DNA of 64,000 nucleotides, taken from assembly GCF_037975245.1 (NCBI RefSeq), contig NC_092567.1:19662876-19726875 (forward strand). The letters are read 5' to 3'. Below the pieces are notes generated by a model. That model saw nothing but the letters and a program-made list of their open reading frames with translations, was not told where the DNA came from and searched no databases. Of this stretch, positions 1 to 11,341 are shown piece by piece; the stretch's first letter is position 1; the number at the start of each line of letters is the position of its first letter. The DNA is from Apostichopus japonicus (taxonomy: Eukaryota > Echinodermata > Holothuroidea > Aspidochirotida > Stichopodidae). A program made the translations under genes and the position numbers.

Positions 1-279
1 AATGAGGAGGTAAGTTGACAGTGATGTAGGTGTCAAAAAGGTTTAATATAATACCATGTCACTCTAGACAGGTTACAGTGAGTGTGCAGAAGTTGTGATC
101 ATACAGGTAAGTGAGGAAGCAAATGTAAATAATATATCTGGGTGCTCCTTTAACATTATGTTCTTCACTTTATGGAAATTGCAACACACTAAATTCCATC
201 CAACATTACAAAAACTCTGAATAGTGAAAATGGGATATATATGTTAATTAAATTCACAATATGCGAGTATTAGTTGAAC

Positions 280-480
280 AATAATCTTCTACAGAATGGG
301 AGGAGATAAGATGGAGGTATTGTACAGTATGAGAGAGGGATCAAGATGGAGAGAGAGGGAGTGAGTTAAGAGGGAGGGAGTGAGAAAAGAGGGAGTTAAG
401 AGGGAGGGTGGGAGGGAGTTAAGAGGGAGGGAGGATGTACAGTAGGAGGAGAGAGAGGAAGGAGGGAGGGGAGGAAGATA
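280..480. repeat. Purine-rich degenerate minisatellite in MADD intron
   Basis: A strongly purine-biased plus strand with repeated GAGTTAAGAGGGAGGG and GGGAGTGAG words lies just downstream of the MADD exon donor at 488 (pyrimidine-rich in the transcript). It is a simple-sequence expansion with no coding value, although the MADD exon frame reads through it. Confidence 0.7.
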
Positions 481-487
481 TTATTAC

Positions 488-619
488 CTGTTCAGCAGAG
501 CCCATGCATGTTGGCAAGAGTGGGATCACAGGGAACATATACTCCAATGGATAAATCATGGAAACAAAAGCCATGACACTCATGGATAGGGCATTGTAGT
601 CCTTTGATTGCAGTACAAC
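488..619 (-). CDS. MADD: MADD, third readable coding exon (central DENN)
   Basis: This is an exact 44-codon, phase 0-0 exon between acceptor CACTCAG|GTTGTA and donor GAACAG|GTAATA. It encodes [18 protein letters not shown] followed by [18 protein letters not shown] and GSAEQ. This is the core of the cDENN domain, one of the most conserved blocks of the family, and it joins ENK from the previous exon as expected for MADD. The next exon (the family continues with a PYIIGVP-type block) would lie to the left of this window, so the gene is truncated by the window edge, not broken. Confidence 0.93.
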
Positions 620-951
620 CTGAGTGAAGAAAGAAACGAACAATGTCATTTATGAAAGACACAGGTTGAAAAGAGAACTACACAACATTTTGGGCTTACT
701 ATACAACTACAATAGTGTACAAACAATTGTCCTTGTGCCATAAACCAAGTCTTTTATATTTATCACAAAGCATGTAAACAAATTTCTTTGTTTAATTAAG
801 TCTCTACATATCATAAATTTATATCTAGCTCTCATAAAACATAGCCATCATTGTGCTGCTTGCAGAGGTTACAGTTACTGACTACAGACTACAATTGTCA
901 GAGCGTCAGACATTATAACAGTTAGTCTATTTTAAGTCTATTTTGAGGCGC

Positions 952-1041
952 ATGACCAACAGACACCCCTACAGTAATAACCCTTAACACCCAGGGATGA
1001 CCAACGTACACCCCTACAGTAATGACCCTTAACACCCAGGG
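952..1041. repeat. Two-copy tandem repeat, about 45 bp
   Basis: Two adjacent units beginning ATGACCAAC and ending AACACCCAGGG (952-996 and 997-1041) differ at only a few positions. It is a local duplication within the 20.9 kb MADD intron. Confidence 0.75.
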
Positions 1042-1382
1042 AATAATTTATCCAGTATCACATGAAAAAAATGCTATCCAATTCCAAAATGGGGAAACTG
1101 CTATACAAGTGTAGGGATGAATATTAGCAGTTTTGTACATGAAACCCTTGCATTTTATGAGCCTGGACTGAGTTCAGAACCTTCAAAACTGATATATTAC
1201 ATTTGAACATTAAATTATATACTTCCTTAAACCATTGACCATTTCTTTCCATAAGGAACAATCAATTCTTTAAAACATATGAAAAATTATAAACTTTCCA
1301 GAGTCAGGGATCAGAAAATCTGATTTTCCTACAGTATCAATCAGAGGTAATAGTAAGTGTTTGATTTAACTCTTAATTCTGT

Positions 1383-1462
1383 CGTTTTGTGTAAAAGTAA
1401 GTTGGCCTGACGTTTCCATCCTAGCAGGATCTTCTTCAAAGGCTAAATGACAAGTGCCAAGT
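1383..1462 (-). mobile_element. Penelope-like element 3'-end relic
   Basis: Read on the minus strand this matches the terminal segment of the better-preserved Penelope-like copy at 11285-11365: GAAGAAGATCCTGCTAGGAT, then GAAACGTCAGGCCAACTTAC and TTTTACACAA. The hammerhead-like core is damaged here: the base corresponding to the first C of CTGAAGA is T. Only the tail is present, with no coding part nearby. Confidence 0.65.
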
Positions 1463-2206
1463 CAAAAACTGAATGACAAATTTTGTCTTTTATATTATAA
1501 CAGTATTCTTGTAATCTTGTGTACAATTAATCCCTGCTAAACATTGTTGGACTTGTATATGAATCTGACCATCTGTACATATACTGTAGCAATTCGTGTA
1601 GAGATATTGGATAAATTAATCCCTGCATATAGAAAGATCAAATATGCACTTTATGGCCAGATATATACAGTATAATTACAAAAAGAAAGAACATGTAAGG
1701 AAAATTTCATTTCAAGCTTTCAACCTTTCTAAAATTCTGGTTTACATAAAAGATCTTTACAATCATTCATAAAAGGACTTTTATAAAACAAATTTGGAGT
1801 TTAAATATACCAAAAGTGACAGATATATACTCTTCATTTGAAGGGTACTAAAATTTACATTGAGTATTGTAAGTACAGTACTTACTTCTACACAGTATGG
1901 CATGTACAGTACACGGGTAAGAAAAATCTTGACATTTCAGGAAAATTAGGTGTTCACATCAGCGGTTTTGGAGACTTACTGGTGTGGTACTTAACAGGTA
2001 CAGTATATATGTCAAGAAATAACGTAAAATATCATGAAGCTTGAATGAATTTTTACCTTTTTTTCACAAAATTTCTATATTGTTCTATACAAATCAGCTC
2101 TGTTTACATACAATACGCAAACTATGCATTCTTCTACGGTATTCAATATAAGATTAAATTATTCTGTGCATTTTACTGGTGTATTGTGTAGGTGGTCAAT
2201 TCCATG

Positions 2207-3878
2207 GTGACTCGCGTGACATTTTTACTAAAATTCCTCTCTATTTGATATCATTAAACAAATAAAGAAATTACCTGGGAGAAAAGCATTCATGTAGCAG
2301 TGAAGGTATGCCTTAATGTTTACAACAGTAGAGAAAAATAATACCTCAAGTATTGGGGGTGAAATTGGCGAAAAACTAAATGTGACTCGCGTGACAGATA
2401 CTATTAGCAAAAATCAGAATGCACACACAAGTGTTCGATTTCTTATGTCTTATTAACATTTTTCCAGTCACTTTTTATAATCATACCGAAGTTGAAAAAC
2501 ACCTCTACCTCAATTGCTATGCAATTTTGAAAAAATGTTGTAACGCATGAAAATAACAATGAAGATGTATTGTGACTCGCGTGACAAGAAAACGTGACTC
2601 GCGTGACAAGTTCACTTTTCGGATAGTTCTAGACCAAATGCAGTAGTGAATCGAAGGTATAGATCTTGCATAGTGAAATATAACATTCATTGGTCTAGAA
2701 AGAGTCCAAAAGGTACTTCCCTTGGGAATGTCCAGATGATATTAATGTCCCCGAGTTACCTTCATGACTGCAGACAGTAGGTAATATACTGTACGGGTTG
2801 TACAGTTGTTAAGGCAATATATCTTGTCAATTAATATAAATAACAATATTTAGTCTGTTGAAGTCACTCATTGAAAGTTATAGAAGAAACAAATCTATCA
2901 AAATGTGATTCAAATTACCATTCTCATTTGTCATATTTGAATAAACCAAAAGTGTAATATTTGAGAAGATACATTCACTCATAAAATTTTGGGAATGATT
3001 GAGCAGTTAAAACCTTAAGATTGTCAAGTCATAGCACATAGCATTGCCAGATACAAATATAGATTATGTTTTAGTATATCACTAAAAAATCAGTGACATG
3101 TGCTAACTTTCCAAATGTGGTGATAAAATAAGCATTATATTGCGATAAATATTCATGATTTTAATTTCTGATATTTCAAATGAAATTATTATAATTAGTT
3201 GCATTATGTGTGCCCATATTATTCAAGTTGCCTAATTAAAGGGGAATGGATATATGATCAATATCTTTAATCAATGATTCATTCATCAAACTATAACATC
3301 CCTGTAATTTTCACACAGTAAATAGGTAGAAACACTGTCTTGATTGACGTGACTCGCGTGACATTCATAAAGGGTGATTTTCTCCAAAATTTGAATATCT
3401 TCTGAAAGGAAAATTCAGTAATCCTTTTGGTATCTATGTGAAGACTTGATATTCATAATTTGGAGTAAAACTATTGTGCAGGCAAGGAGAAAAAAAAGAA
3501 AAACAGTCAATTTTGTGACTCACGTGACAGTAAATCAAGGGTGTTTACTGTTTTCAATTCACCACTGTTGTATAATGCCTTGATGTCAAAATAAAATTGA
3601 AGCTATTAAGTGAGCACTATGCTATAGCAAATATAATTAGTCCAACACACAGTAAATAGGTAGAAACACTTTCTTGAATTGACGTGACTCGCGTGACGTG
3701 ACTCGCGTGACATTCGTAAAGGGTGATTTTCCGCAAAATTTGAATATCTTCTGGAAATGAAAATTCAGTAATCCTTTTGGTATCTATGTGAAGACTTGAT
3801 ATTCATTATTTGGAGTAAAACTATTGTGCAGGCAAGGAGAAAAAAAACAAAAACAGTAAATTTTGTGACTCGCGTGAC
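2207..3878 (+). repeat. Nine-copy interspersed 14-bp box GTGACTCGCGTGAC
   Basis: Copies start at 2207, 2382, 2572, 2594, 3349, 3515 (variant with CACGTG), 3684, 3698 and 3865. All are in the same orientation. Eight are exact; the copies at 3684 and 3698 abut head to tail. The box contains GTGAC twice around a TCGC core. Spacing is irregular (14 to 742 bp), unlike a CRISPR or satellite array. Confidence 0.9.
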
Positions 3879-3983
3879 AGTAAATCGAGGGTGTTTTCAA
3901 GTCACCACTATTGTCTAATGCCTTGATGTCGAAAAAAAAATTGAAGAGCGAGCACTATGCTATAGCAAATATAATTAGTCCAA
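3312..3983. repeat. Tandem duplication of a 334-bp unit
   Basis: Unit 1 (3312-3645) and unit 2 (3646-3983) both begin CACAGTAAATAGGTAGAAAC and end near ATATAATTAGTCCAA, and align over their whole length with scattered substitutions and small indels. Unit 2 has an extra tandem copy of the 14-bp box at its start. It lies inside the candidate element 2193-4234. Confidence 0.85.
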
Positions 3984-4850
3984 AAAACTGATGATACCTA
4001 TGATTACTATGTACAAATCTGCACAAAATGAAATTTCACTGTATTTTTCATAATTTAGTTACAACAGGAACCATTTTTTATTACCGGCCCCATAATAAAA
4101 AAAATGATGTTTCTGGGTGAAAAAATTATTTTTAGTAACTACAAGTATTCTATTTATTGGAAACTTATACAATTTTATTGTACAATGATTTTAAATTTTT
4201 TGGTATGATGTTGACCTTATCATGGAATTGACCAGGTAATAGAGCTCTTCAAATTTGCATAGAACATCACACAATTAACAGCTCTCTAGCATACTGAGTG
4301 CAAATACCAACCAACTGACAATTAAAACAAAATATATACTGTAAGTGATCAATATCATTGTTCTGGCATTTTTTTCTGCATTCTGTGTCACCAATCTGGC
4401 CTGATATGCAATGGTCATTTACATCGGTTAATGAACCATGCATGGAGTGATTAGTGCTATTGTACCCAGGCCTTAATGATATGTGAATATTGGCTGTACA
4501 AGTTGGAAAAGAGCACTATTAATTACTTAAACTTGAAAAGCAATGTATTTAAGAAATTATGTTTCCTACATTGACTGTATAGTGGTAATGGCACAACCGG
4601 TCAGTATTAGTTTCTATCATACTGTGTACAGTAGTACCTGCATGTTTTACCACTAGGAATACTTCAACACTAGGAAAGAATAGAATGTCCATAGCTTGAA
4701 GTACAGTATTTAACAGCTTCTGCATTGCTATGGTTACTATAATGTAATATATATATACTGTACATAGTATGTTTAGTAGTGTATTTTATCATGTAGATTT
4801 GGGGTGGAATATAGAGCCAGGCTTGCAGAATTATAGCCTACAATTCACTG

Positions 4851-5382
4851 CAGGCGTGGCGGAACAAGAAAATTATTGGGGGGGGGGCTAATGTGCGGAG
4901 ACTATCTAAGCGGAGCGCCACCACCGGTTGGCGCGGAGCGTACAAGAAAATTTTGTTTTTTTTCAAATCCCCAGATGGCCGGAAACGGCACTTCCCGAGT
5001 GTTTCATGCTGCGAATACCTAGCTCTAAAATATGGGTCTCAAGCCTGCAATTTCTCAGATTGCACGTAAAAATCTGTAAAAACATTGTAATTTGTATATT
5101 CGACGGTGTTTAAAGAGAGTAGCTATTACTCGTAGTGTATACTCACAAAGGTCTATAGCCAGGGGACGGGCCGAGGGTCCCCCAGCAATTACTAAAATTA
5201 TTACACCTATAGTATACGTGTGCATCGGACAGATCGACAAGTATGCATTGAAAAATGGGCAGATGCACGTTTCGGAGCCTTGGTAAATATTGGGGGGGCT
5301 TATCATGCATTTGCCCCCTCAACTATTTCATTGGGGGGGCTGAGCCCCCCCAAGCCCCCCCCCCCCGGTTCCGCCGCCACTG
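4851..5382. mobile_element. hAT-type MITE, 532 bp, with 8-bp target duplication
   Basis: The ends are CAGGCGTGGCGGAAC and, inverted, GTTCCGCCGCCACTG; they are flanked by perfect 8-bp direct repeats ATTCACTG (4843-4850 and 5383-5390). An 8-bp duplication with CAG...CTG termini is characteristic of hAT elements. The interior has poly-G/C tracts next to both ends and no transposase. An inverted copy is nested at 44183-44795, and part of the left arm (the AAGCGGAGCGCCACC region) recurs in the MITE at 40529-40909. Short ORFs in it are not genes. Confidence 0.85.
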
Positions 5383-5904
5383 ATTCACTGCACACCCTCA
5401 AAAATACCTGAAGTTCCTTCCCTGCCTCAACTAATATTGCACTTTCCCATCTACCTAGCCTAATAACTGGTAACATTTTAGCACTGCCCCCACCCCCCTT
5501 GACCCTCCTGCAGGTCATCACCCATCGGCTCCTCTTTGCGATATCTACCAATCCCGAAGTATAGAAGCCTGATCTGGTGATGTACTGTTAGGCCGTGGTA
5601 CATCCCTTGATTTCGTTTCATTCCGTGCAACTCAAAGAGGGAGGGGATAATATGTGAATGATAAATATGAAAATATTATTCTGAATGGATATTCAGTTGT
5701 CCCCACTTGCGATGCTGGTATATATGCTTAAAAATCGGTAAAAATCTAACAGAAATCGGGTCCTTTTGCGTTATTGTACGAGGCTATTTTCTACCAATCA
5801 GAAATGTCGTACGAGGGACATTCTTGAGGTATACACGAAATTTCGGCGAATCAACCAATCACAACGTTTGTTAATATTGACAATTAATTGTTCCGAAAAC
5901 AAAA

Positions 5905-7676
5905 ATGGCCGCGCTCAGTAGTGGAGGTGTTACACGAAAGTCGCTTCGAGAAAACTGTATTATACACGTTAAAGATTGCTCTAAATCAAAATTTATTGAA
6001 CTGACAAGTAATTCATAAGAGAGATTTAAGAAATTTGCCTTGGAGTGGACACAATTTGATTGCAAGGAGGCAGAAATAGCCAGAAATTCCGCGATCGGCC
6101 TAACGTTAACAATGTCATAATTTGTTGGGGAAGTTTTACTACATCGAGACATATGATGATACCACATTGAATGTTACAAACGGTTTTGCGACATAAGTAA
6201 AGTCAAAAGGCAGGCAAGACTCGCTGAAAAACGCGCTGCAGGTATGTACTAGTAATTTTGTCAAAAATATGTAAGATTCTGTATAAATCCATTTTTTCCC
6301 AACCAGCCACTTAATTTTAGTTAGGCCTAGGCCTAGGCGGCTAGGGCCTACCACTGTTTTTCCAAATTGCCCACTTGGAAAAGAAATGTATGTTCGGCGT
6401 AGAGCTCAGCCAATTTGACTAAACTTGGCGAATTTTAACGTACACAATATAACCACTTTGCAAAGGTAATATAGCGTTAGAAATATCTTGCTGGTGCAAG
6501 GCATAATATCTACTAGTACTAGGCCTATGTAAATTTTACCCTTATTCAAATCTGGCTTTTCGAATTCAATCCAGAAAAGATATGCTCACACACAGTATAA
6601 GGTCTATTAGTAAACAGTTTGACTGTGATGTAAGCAACACCATTGCCCAGCATATTTCTTTCAAATGTCTCAACTTGTGGGTTACACCAGGCTGACAAAG
6701 CAAATTACAGGTTTGATCAAAAACACTGCATATAGCCTACTGCATATAGCCTATATAGAGCATATTTAATCAGCAAAATTTAATTTTCTTGTTGTAATTT
6801 TCTTGTCATCATTCAAACATGAGCAATATACGTAGTCCTGATACACTGATGGTATGCATGTACTTCTAAGTTCATTATGACTTATGAGAATGGACCCTCA
6901 ATAGGAAGAAGACATATATAGATTAATTTTTTTGTTACGGCAAATACGGTAAACAAAATAAAAACAGTATTTACAAGGGTATATGTATTTTGAATTTGGA
7001 AATGTAACCTTTTCTGTCAACTTGTGTTAAGATTGCGAGGTAACTTTAAATGCCTTTAAGAAATTCAAAGATTTTGCTAGAGCATGTTGCTGAACATTGG
7101 CAATTTATTCTTCTTTCAAATTTTTAAACATAAAAGTTAAACTCTAAATATTATTTTCCTTTTTGATTATTGAATGATCCTAATGATTAGGGAGTGAAAG
7201 TTGGGAGCAAAATGCTTTGAATCTTAAGTAACAAAAACTGTGGAGGCAAATAATCCTTGCTCAAAATTTTAAAACTTACCTTTCTTGTTGCAAAACATTA
7301 TCTAACAGCTATTTTTTCTTTTAATTTTACTCATATAGAAACGGATGTAAACAAGCTGAATGATGACGCAGATGAAAACGAACTGCCAAGGAAACGCGCC
7401 CTCTGGTCCGACAATACAAGTGGTCCAAGAGAGTGGAGGGAACGCCACGTTTCCGAATGAATGCTTCATCTGTCATTCCGTCAAAATGAAACCTTATAAG
7501 TTCACAAGGAAAAGACTGGTAGTGAGACTTTTGAGGTGTGAGATTGTTAATGGTGGAAAGGATATAAGAATTGTATACCCAGTTGGTTGCTCTACGGGGC
7601 CAAGCAGGCATGAAACCCATGAAATGGATATCAAACTCAAAGACGCTTTTAGAAGGGATTCCAAAGGAACATAGGG
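5905..7676 (+). pseudogene. Decayed two-exon gene, cysteine-containing protein of unknown family
   Basis: Exon 1 starts at the ATG at 5905 (MAALSSGGVTRKSLREN) and ends at donor GCTGCAG|GTATGT (6241). Exon 2 starts after the acceptor CATATAG at 7339. The join keeps the frame: ...LAEKRAA from exon 1 runs into ETDVNKLNDDAD of exon 2. Readable pieces include KFALEWTQFDCKEAEIARNS, YHIECYKRFCDISKVK and, in another frame of exon 2, FPNECFICHSVKMKPYKF. At least two stops and two frameshifts interrupt it. The text resembles dispersed, uncharacterised multi-copy proteins of marine invertebrates with paired-cysteine motifs, but I cannot name a family. The spliced structure indicates that a spliced ancestor decayed in place, not a processed copy. 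Confidence 0.45.
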
Positions 7677-7717
7677 CTAAGTCAGTTGATAAAACTAGAC
7701 AGAGGTTGCCGTCAACA

Positions 7718-8201
7718 AAGACCTTATGATTGACTTGGCATGCAGAGTCAGAAAAATTTCAACTTAAGAAGCCAGTAATGGTTAGTAATGTTGAAACCTT
7801 AACCAAGCAAATTGTTTTAAGCAAGCTATCATCAGTGTTTGACCCTCTTGGAATTATTGGGCCTATTATAGTAGTAGCTAAGATTTGAATGCAAAATAAT
7901 TGGGGAAAAAGGACTTGATTGGGATGATCCTAATGTAGGGGGTCTAGAATCTGAAATCAGAAGGTGGTTGGAAAATTTAGTTAATTTAGACAAAATTGAT
8001 ATTGGAATATGCTTGTGCCCAAAGGGTAAGGCAGACCAAAGAATGCATGTATTTTGTGATGCTTCAAGTGATGCATATGCAGCTGTGGTTTATTTAACAA
8101 CCATGGGGGTAAATGGAATCAGGGTGCAGCTAGTAGCTTCAAAAGCGAAGGTGGCTCCTGTAAAAGCTATAAGCATACCTAGATTAGAGTTGTTTATTTG
8201 A
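7718..8201 (+). pseudogene. BEL/Pao LTR-retrotransposon pol fragment, broken
   Basis: Translation shows blocks typical of BEL/Pao polymerase near the RT-RNase H junction: LSKLSSVFDPLGIIGPI, WDDP, then HVFCDASSDAYAAVVYL and QLVASKAKVAPVKAISIPRL. Breaks visible are stop codons near 7727 and 7890, a frameshift around 7905 and a premature stop at 8199 directly after the SIPRLEL block. No LTRs, gag, protease or integrase were found nearby, so it is an isolated dead fragment. It follows directly on the pseudogene ending near 7676; whether they were ever one element is unclear. Confidence 0.8.
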
Positions 8202-10320
8202 GAAACATTACAAAGATTTGTCGTGTGGAAATCCTAGATTAAGTTAAGTTTTTGTGGTAAAGTAAATTTTACTTAGAAGCGGTTATAAATTCCCTTCAGA
8301 CTGTACACAATCCAAGATCTATTGCATTTGTATCAGTGAATTTTGGTATAAGAACATACCATATAAGCATACATGTTTAATTTAAAAGTGTTTCCATGTG
8401 TTCGTGTCGAATGTAGACAGAAAGTGTTATATATAAGTTCAATATTATGTGATATAAATGCTCCAAAAATATCTTACTGTACATAGATTTGCAGTAATGA
8501 AGAAAGATTCTTGATGGTTAATGTATGAGTAAAATGTATTAATTTTGTTTTGTTTTTTATACTTGAGGTAGAGTACCTCATGGAAGGGGAGAATGTTCTA
8601 GAGAGTAAAGTAGTCTAACAATTTTGCACCTGCTATGTTATGAAAATAGGCAAATGCTTTCAAAATGCCATCTATTGTTTGCCCAACCATTCTGTTTTTG
8701 TTATGTAAAATTAGCATGTATTGTATTGAGTTACTGAATAGTGTGTTTTTAGAGACAGTGGTCAGTTGTAAACTGTTCTTCAGAGAGAAAGGTTGAGTGA
8801 GAAATGAGTATAAGACAAAACACAACTTGTAAAGACTGAGTAAAAGAGAAAGAGAAAAAGAGAGAGATAGAGAGATGAGCAACGAAATAAACGAGAGAAC
8901 AAGCAAATTTCCTTTTGAGTATTATTTCACTTTGTCTGGTAAACAATCAGCCTTGGCAGTCATCAGGATGGGAAAGGATTTAATTTTTCCGAATGAACGA
9001 AATGCTCATGATCAGAGATTGTAAGTTTTTTGTTGTTGTAAATTACTAGAAAAAAATTGTATTTGGGATGATGTGGCCATACAGTATTTCAGGAAAATTG
9101 AGTATTTTACTTGGAGTGCTGTATCAGTCCCCACCCGGAAGTGTGGTAGTTTTTTTTTTTGTATTTAATAGTGAATATTGTATTTGGAAGGATGTAAGCA
9201 TTCTTTCAGGAAAATTGATGAGAGGGGGTCTTATTTTAGCAATGCTTGGACTTAACTAGGAATGGTATCATGTCGTCCAGGGGAGGTAGTATCTCTCATC
9301 TTCTTGCACCTCGAATAGAGTGGATAAGCATCTGTCTTTTGAGTCATCAGGCTTGAAAAAGTATTTCACTTTTGAATGAACAAAGTGCTCATAGTATGAG
9401 TTGTAGTCAAATTTGGTTTGGGAGGGTATAGCATTCTTTCAAGGCAATTGAGAAAATCTTTATTTAAAGGAAGTCCATGTTACAACCTACTCAGTCAAAC
9501 TTCTCTAAATACAAACAAAGATGTGGATGAAGTTTTGAAGATTATTTGAAATTTCCTTCCTTTTTGTTCTCTACCATATATACTCAATCCTTTCAACTGA
9601 TTAAAATGGCCTTAATTTATTAACTGGCTAATAAATTAGTAGGATTTTTAATAATTAGTGCATTTAGATAATTAACAATGTTTTTTAACTAATTAATCTA
9701 ATTAACCAATTGGTTAATTAGCTAACATATTTTAGCAATCATAATTCATTTATGATTTCATTCAAGGTCTGAAATAGAAAAAAATTGAGTGAACTCCCAT
9801 GAAACTTGCAGTGTTAGTGTACTTTCTCACTTCAGTAAAACAGTAGTAGTGGAACTGGTATATGGGTTTTAAGTATGGTAATGTAACTCCCTTTTCCATG
9901 AATTTTCTTCTCGCTTAACCACAACCATGCGTGGGGATAAAGCAATTTGTGATTAGCAACTCCTAATTCATCATTCTGTGATAAATTTAGCCCCTCCCTC
10001 GATCAGTTGCACGGAAATTGAAAACAGAGCACATAAATGCCCTATGTACCATGGCCTATGTAGTCTTCCTTTGGTTTTGGAGTCCAGACAGGTACAGTAT
10101 TTAAGAGAGGAGTGCAGTAAAATATGTTATTTCTAGTTGTGTTGTGAATTTGTTGGTAGAGACCATCATTTTTGCTGGCTATTCTAGACTTGCTGACACA
10201 CTGATAATGTACTACAGGTATGTGGACCGTTAGATGTATAATGTAGCAGCTCACTGACTAGTATGTGACTGATCAGTTCATTTGACTATATACAGTGCTC
10301 AATATTCCATAATATTGGGC
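8202..10320. other. MADD intron sequence, no recognisable gene
   Basis: AT-rich sequence with a GA-rich patch (8840-8880), poly-T runs and an ATTAATTA-rich low-complexity stretch at about 9600-9725. The region 9066-9260 contains two loosely similar halves with a TTTCAGGAAAATTGA motif. No coding or RNA signal was seen. Confidence 0.6.
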
Positions 10321-10359
10321 AAATTTTTGCAAGATAATATTCTCCTAAAAATCTCCTAA

Positions 10360-10974
10360 AATCTTCCTCCCCTTCAGAAAATCACCTCTAACAACCACAA
10401 CATTCTCCTCACTTCAGATAGACTCCAACGAGCCGTCCCTGAAAAACCCATCATCGCCTACAGACGACCACGCAACCTACGAGACCTTCTTGTACGTGCT
10501 GCTGTTCCACCTCTAACTTCTAACCCCACACCCATTCAGCATGGTACCTTCAAATGTGATCGTACTTCGAGATGCATCGTCTGCAGCCACCACATTGTTG
10601 AATCCAATTCCATCACCAGCCACAGCATACAACTCACACACAAGACTAAGGGTCACATCACTTGCACTACCACCAATGTCATCTATCTGATCTCTTGTAG
10701 AGTTTGCGGCATCCAGTATGTTGGCGAAACCAAAACCACCCTCAAGAAGCGATTCTATGGTCACAGATCCACAGTCAACACCATGAAGACTGAGACCCCA
10801 GTTGGAGAACATTTTAACCTTCCCAACCATACCATTAACGACATGTCCCTACAGGGGATTGAATCCTTAGGTAGCCGTCCTGACCTAGTACGTATCAGCA
10901 GAGAGAGGCTCTGGATGCAACGCCTTCGTACCATTCAACCTCATGGGCTGAACATTCAGGAAGGACATGACTAA
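10360..10974 (+). pseudogene. Penelope-like retroelement, C-terminal fragment (Cys linker + GIY-YIG endonuclease)
   Basis: An open frame of 204 codons follows a TAA at 10357-10359 and ends with TAA at 10972-10974. In order it shows AYRRPRNLRDLLVRA, a cysteine-rich linker (FKCDRTSRCIVCSHH, later ITCTTTNVIYLISCRVCG), the GIY-YIG start in the form IQYVGETKTTLKKRFYGHRS, then VGEHFNLPNHT and the terminal ERLWMQRLRTIQPHGLN block. This is the C-terminal part of Penelope-like element proteins with a zinc-binding linker. The reverse transcriptase domain expected upstream is missing, so the copy is 5'-truncated. The surviving part has no internal stop, suggesting a fairly recent insertion. It is inserted antisense to MADD. 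Confidence 0.88.
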
Positions 10975-11290
10975 CTTTCCTCTGTTCCCTACTCCTTCTC
11001 CCCTTTCTCCCTTCCCCCCCCCCCTTTCACTCTTCCTCTCACAGCTCTCTTCCTCTCACAGCTCTCTTCCCCTCCATTTTTCTTCACACCTTTCTGTCTT
11101 TGTCCCTCTCCAGTTTATTCCTTACCCTGTGCCTTTAATCCTCTCTTTGTCCCTCCACAGTTTATCTCCTTCCTCTCCTCTTCTCCTGTTGCTTTCTACT
11201 TATAATCCCCTTTCATCCATCTCATTGTGTTCACCGTGCTCATTAACCTGTCTGTATTCTGTGCGTGTTTTTGTCCCCTCTGTTACTGTA
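10975..11290 (+). repeat. Pyrimidine-rich 3' region of the Penelope-like element
   Basis: A CT-rich tract with CTCTTCCTCTCACAG duplicated at about 11035-11065 lies between the element's stop codon and its conserved tail. The open frame across it is an artefact of composition. Confidence 0.7.
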
Positions 11291-11302
11291 ACTTGTCATT
11301 TA

Positions 11303-11341
11303 GCCTCTGAAGAAGATCCTGCTAGGATCGAAACGTCAGGC
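11303..11341 (+). ncRNA. Hammerhead-ribozyme-like motif in the Penelope-like element tail
   Basis: The sequence can be laid out as a type-I hammerhead core: GCCT (11303-11306) pairs with AGGC (11338-11341) as helix I; CTGAAGA (11307-11313) is the CUGANGA box; GATCC/GGATC (11315-11319 and 11325-11329) form helix II around a TGCTA loop; GAAA (11330-11333) follows; helix III is only AC/GT with no loop; C11337 would be the cleavage site. One extra A (11314) separates the box from helix II. Penelope-like elements are known to carry hammerheads with minimal helix III, which are thought to act as dimers. Activity of this copy is uncertain. Confidence 0.45.

Larger units (their letters stand above)
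2193..4234. mobile_element. Candidate non-autonomous DNA transposon with internal GTGACTCGCGTGAC array
   Basis: TGGTCAATTCCATG at 2193-2206 is repeated in inverted orientation (CATGGAATTGACCA) at 4221-4234. The flanks read TAGG and GGTA, so a TA target duplication with slightly longer ends is possible but unproven. Between the inverted ends lie nine copies of a 14-bp box (positions in the repeat entry), absent elsewhere in the window, and a 334-bp tandem duplication. No transposase-like ORF is present. Boxes that recur next to transposon ends often bind transposase, which is the basis of this reading; the superfamily is unknown. Confidence 0.5.

Noticed and set aside
2207-3878. CRISPR-like array
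   Set aside because: Repeats are 14 bp with spacing from 14 to 742 bp in an animal intron; no cas genes and no regular spacers.
7257-7460. Stand-alone small protein
   Set aside because: It is exon 2 of the decayed gene starting at 5905 plus intron read-through.
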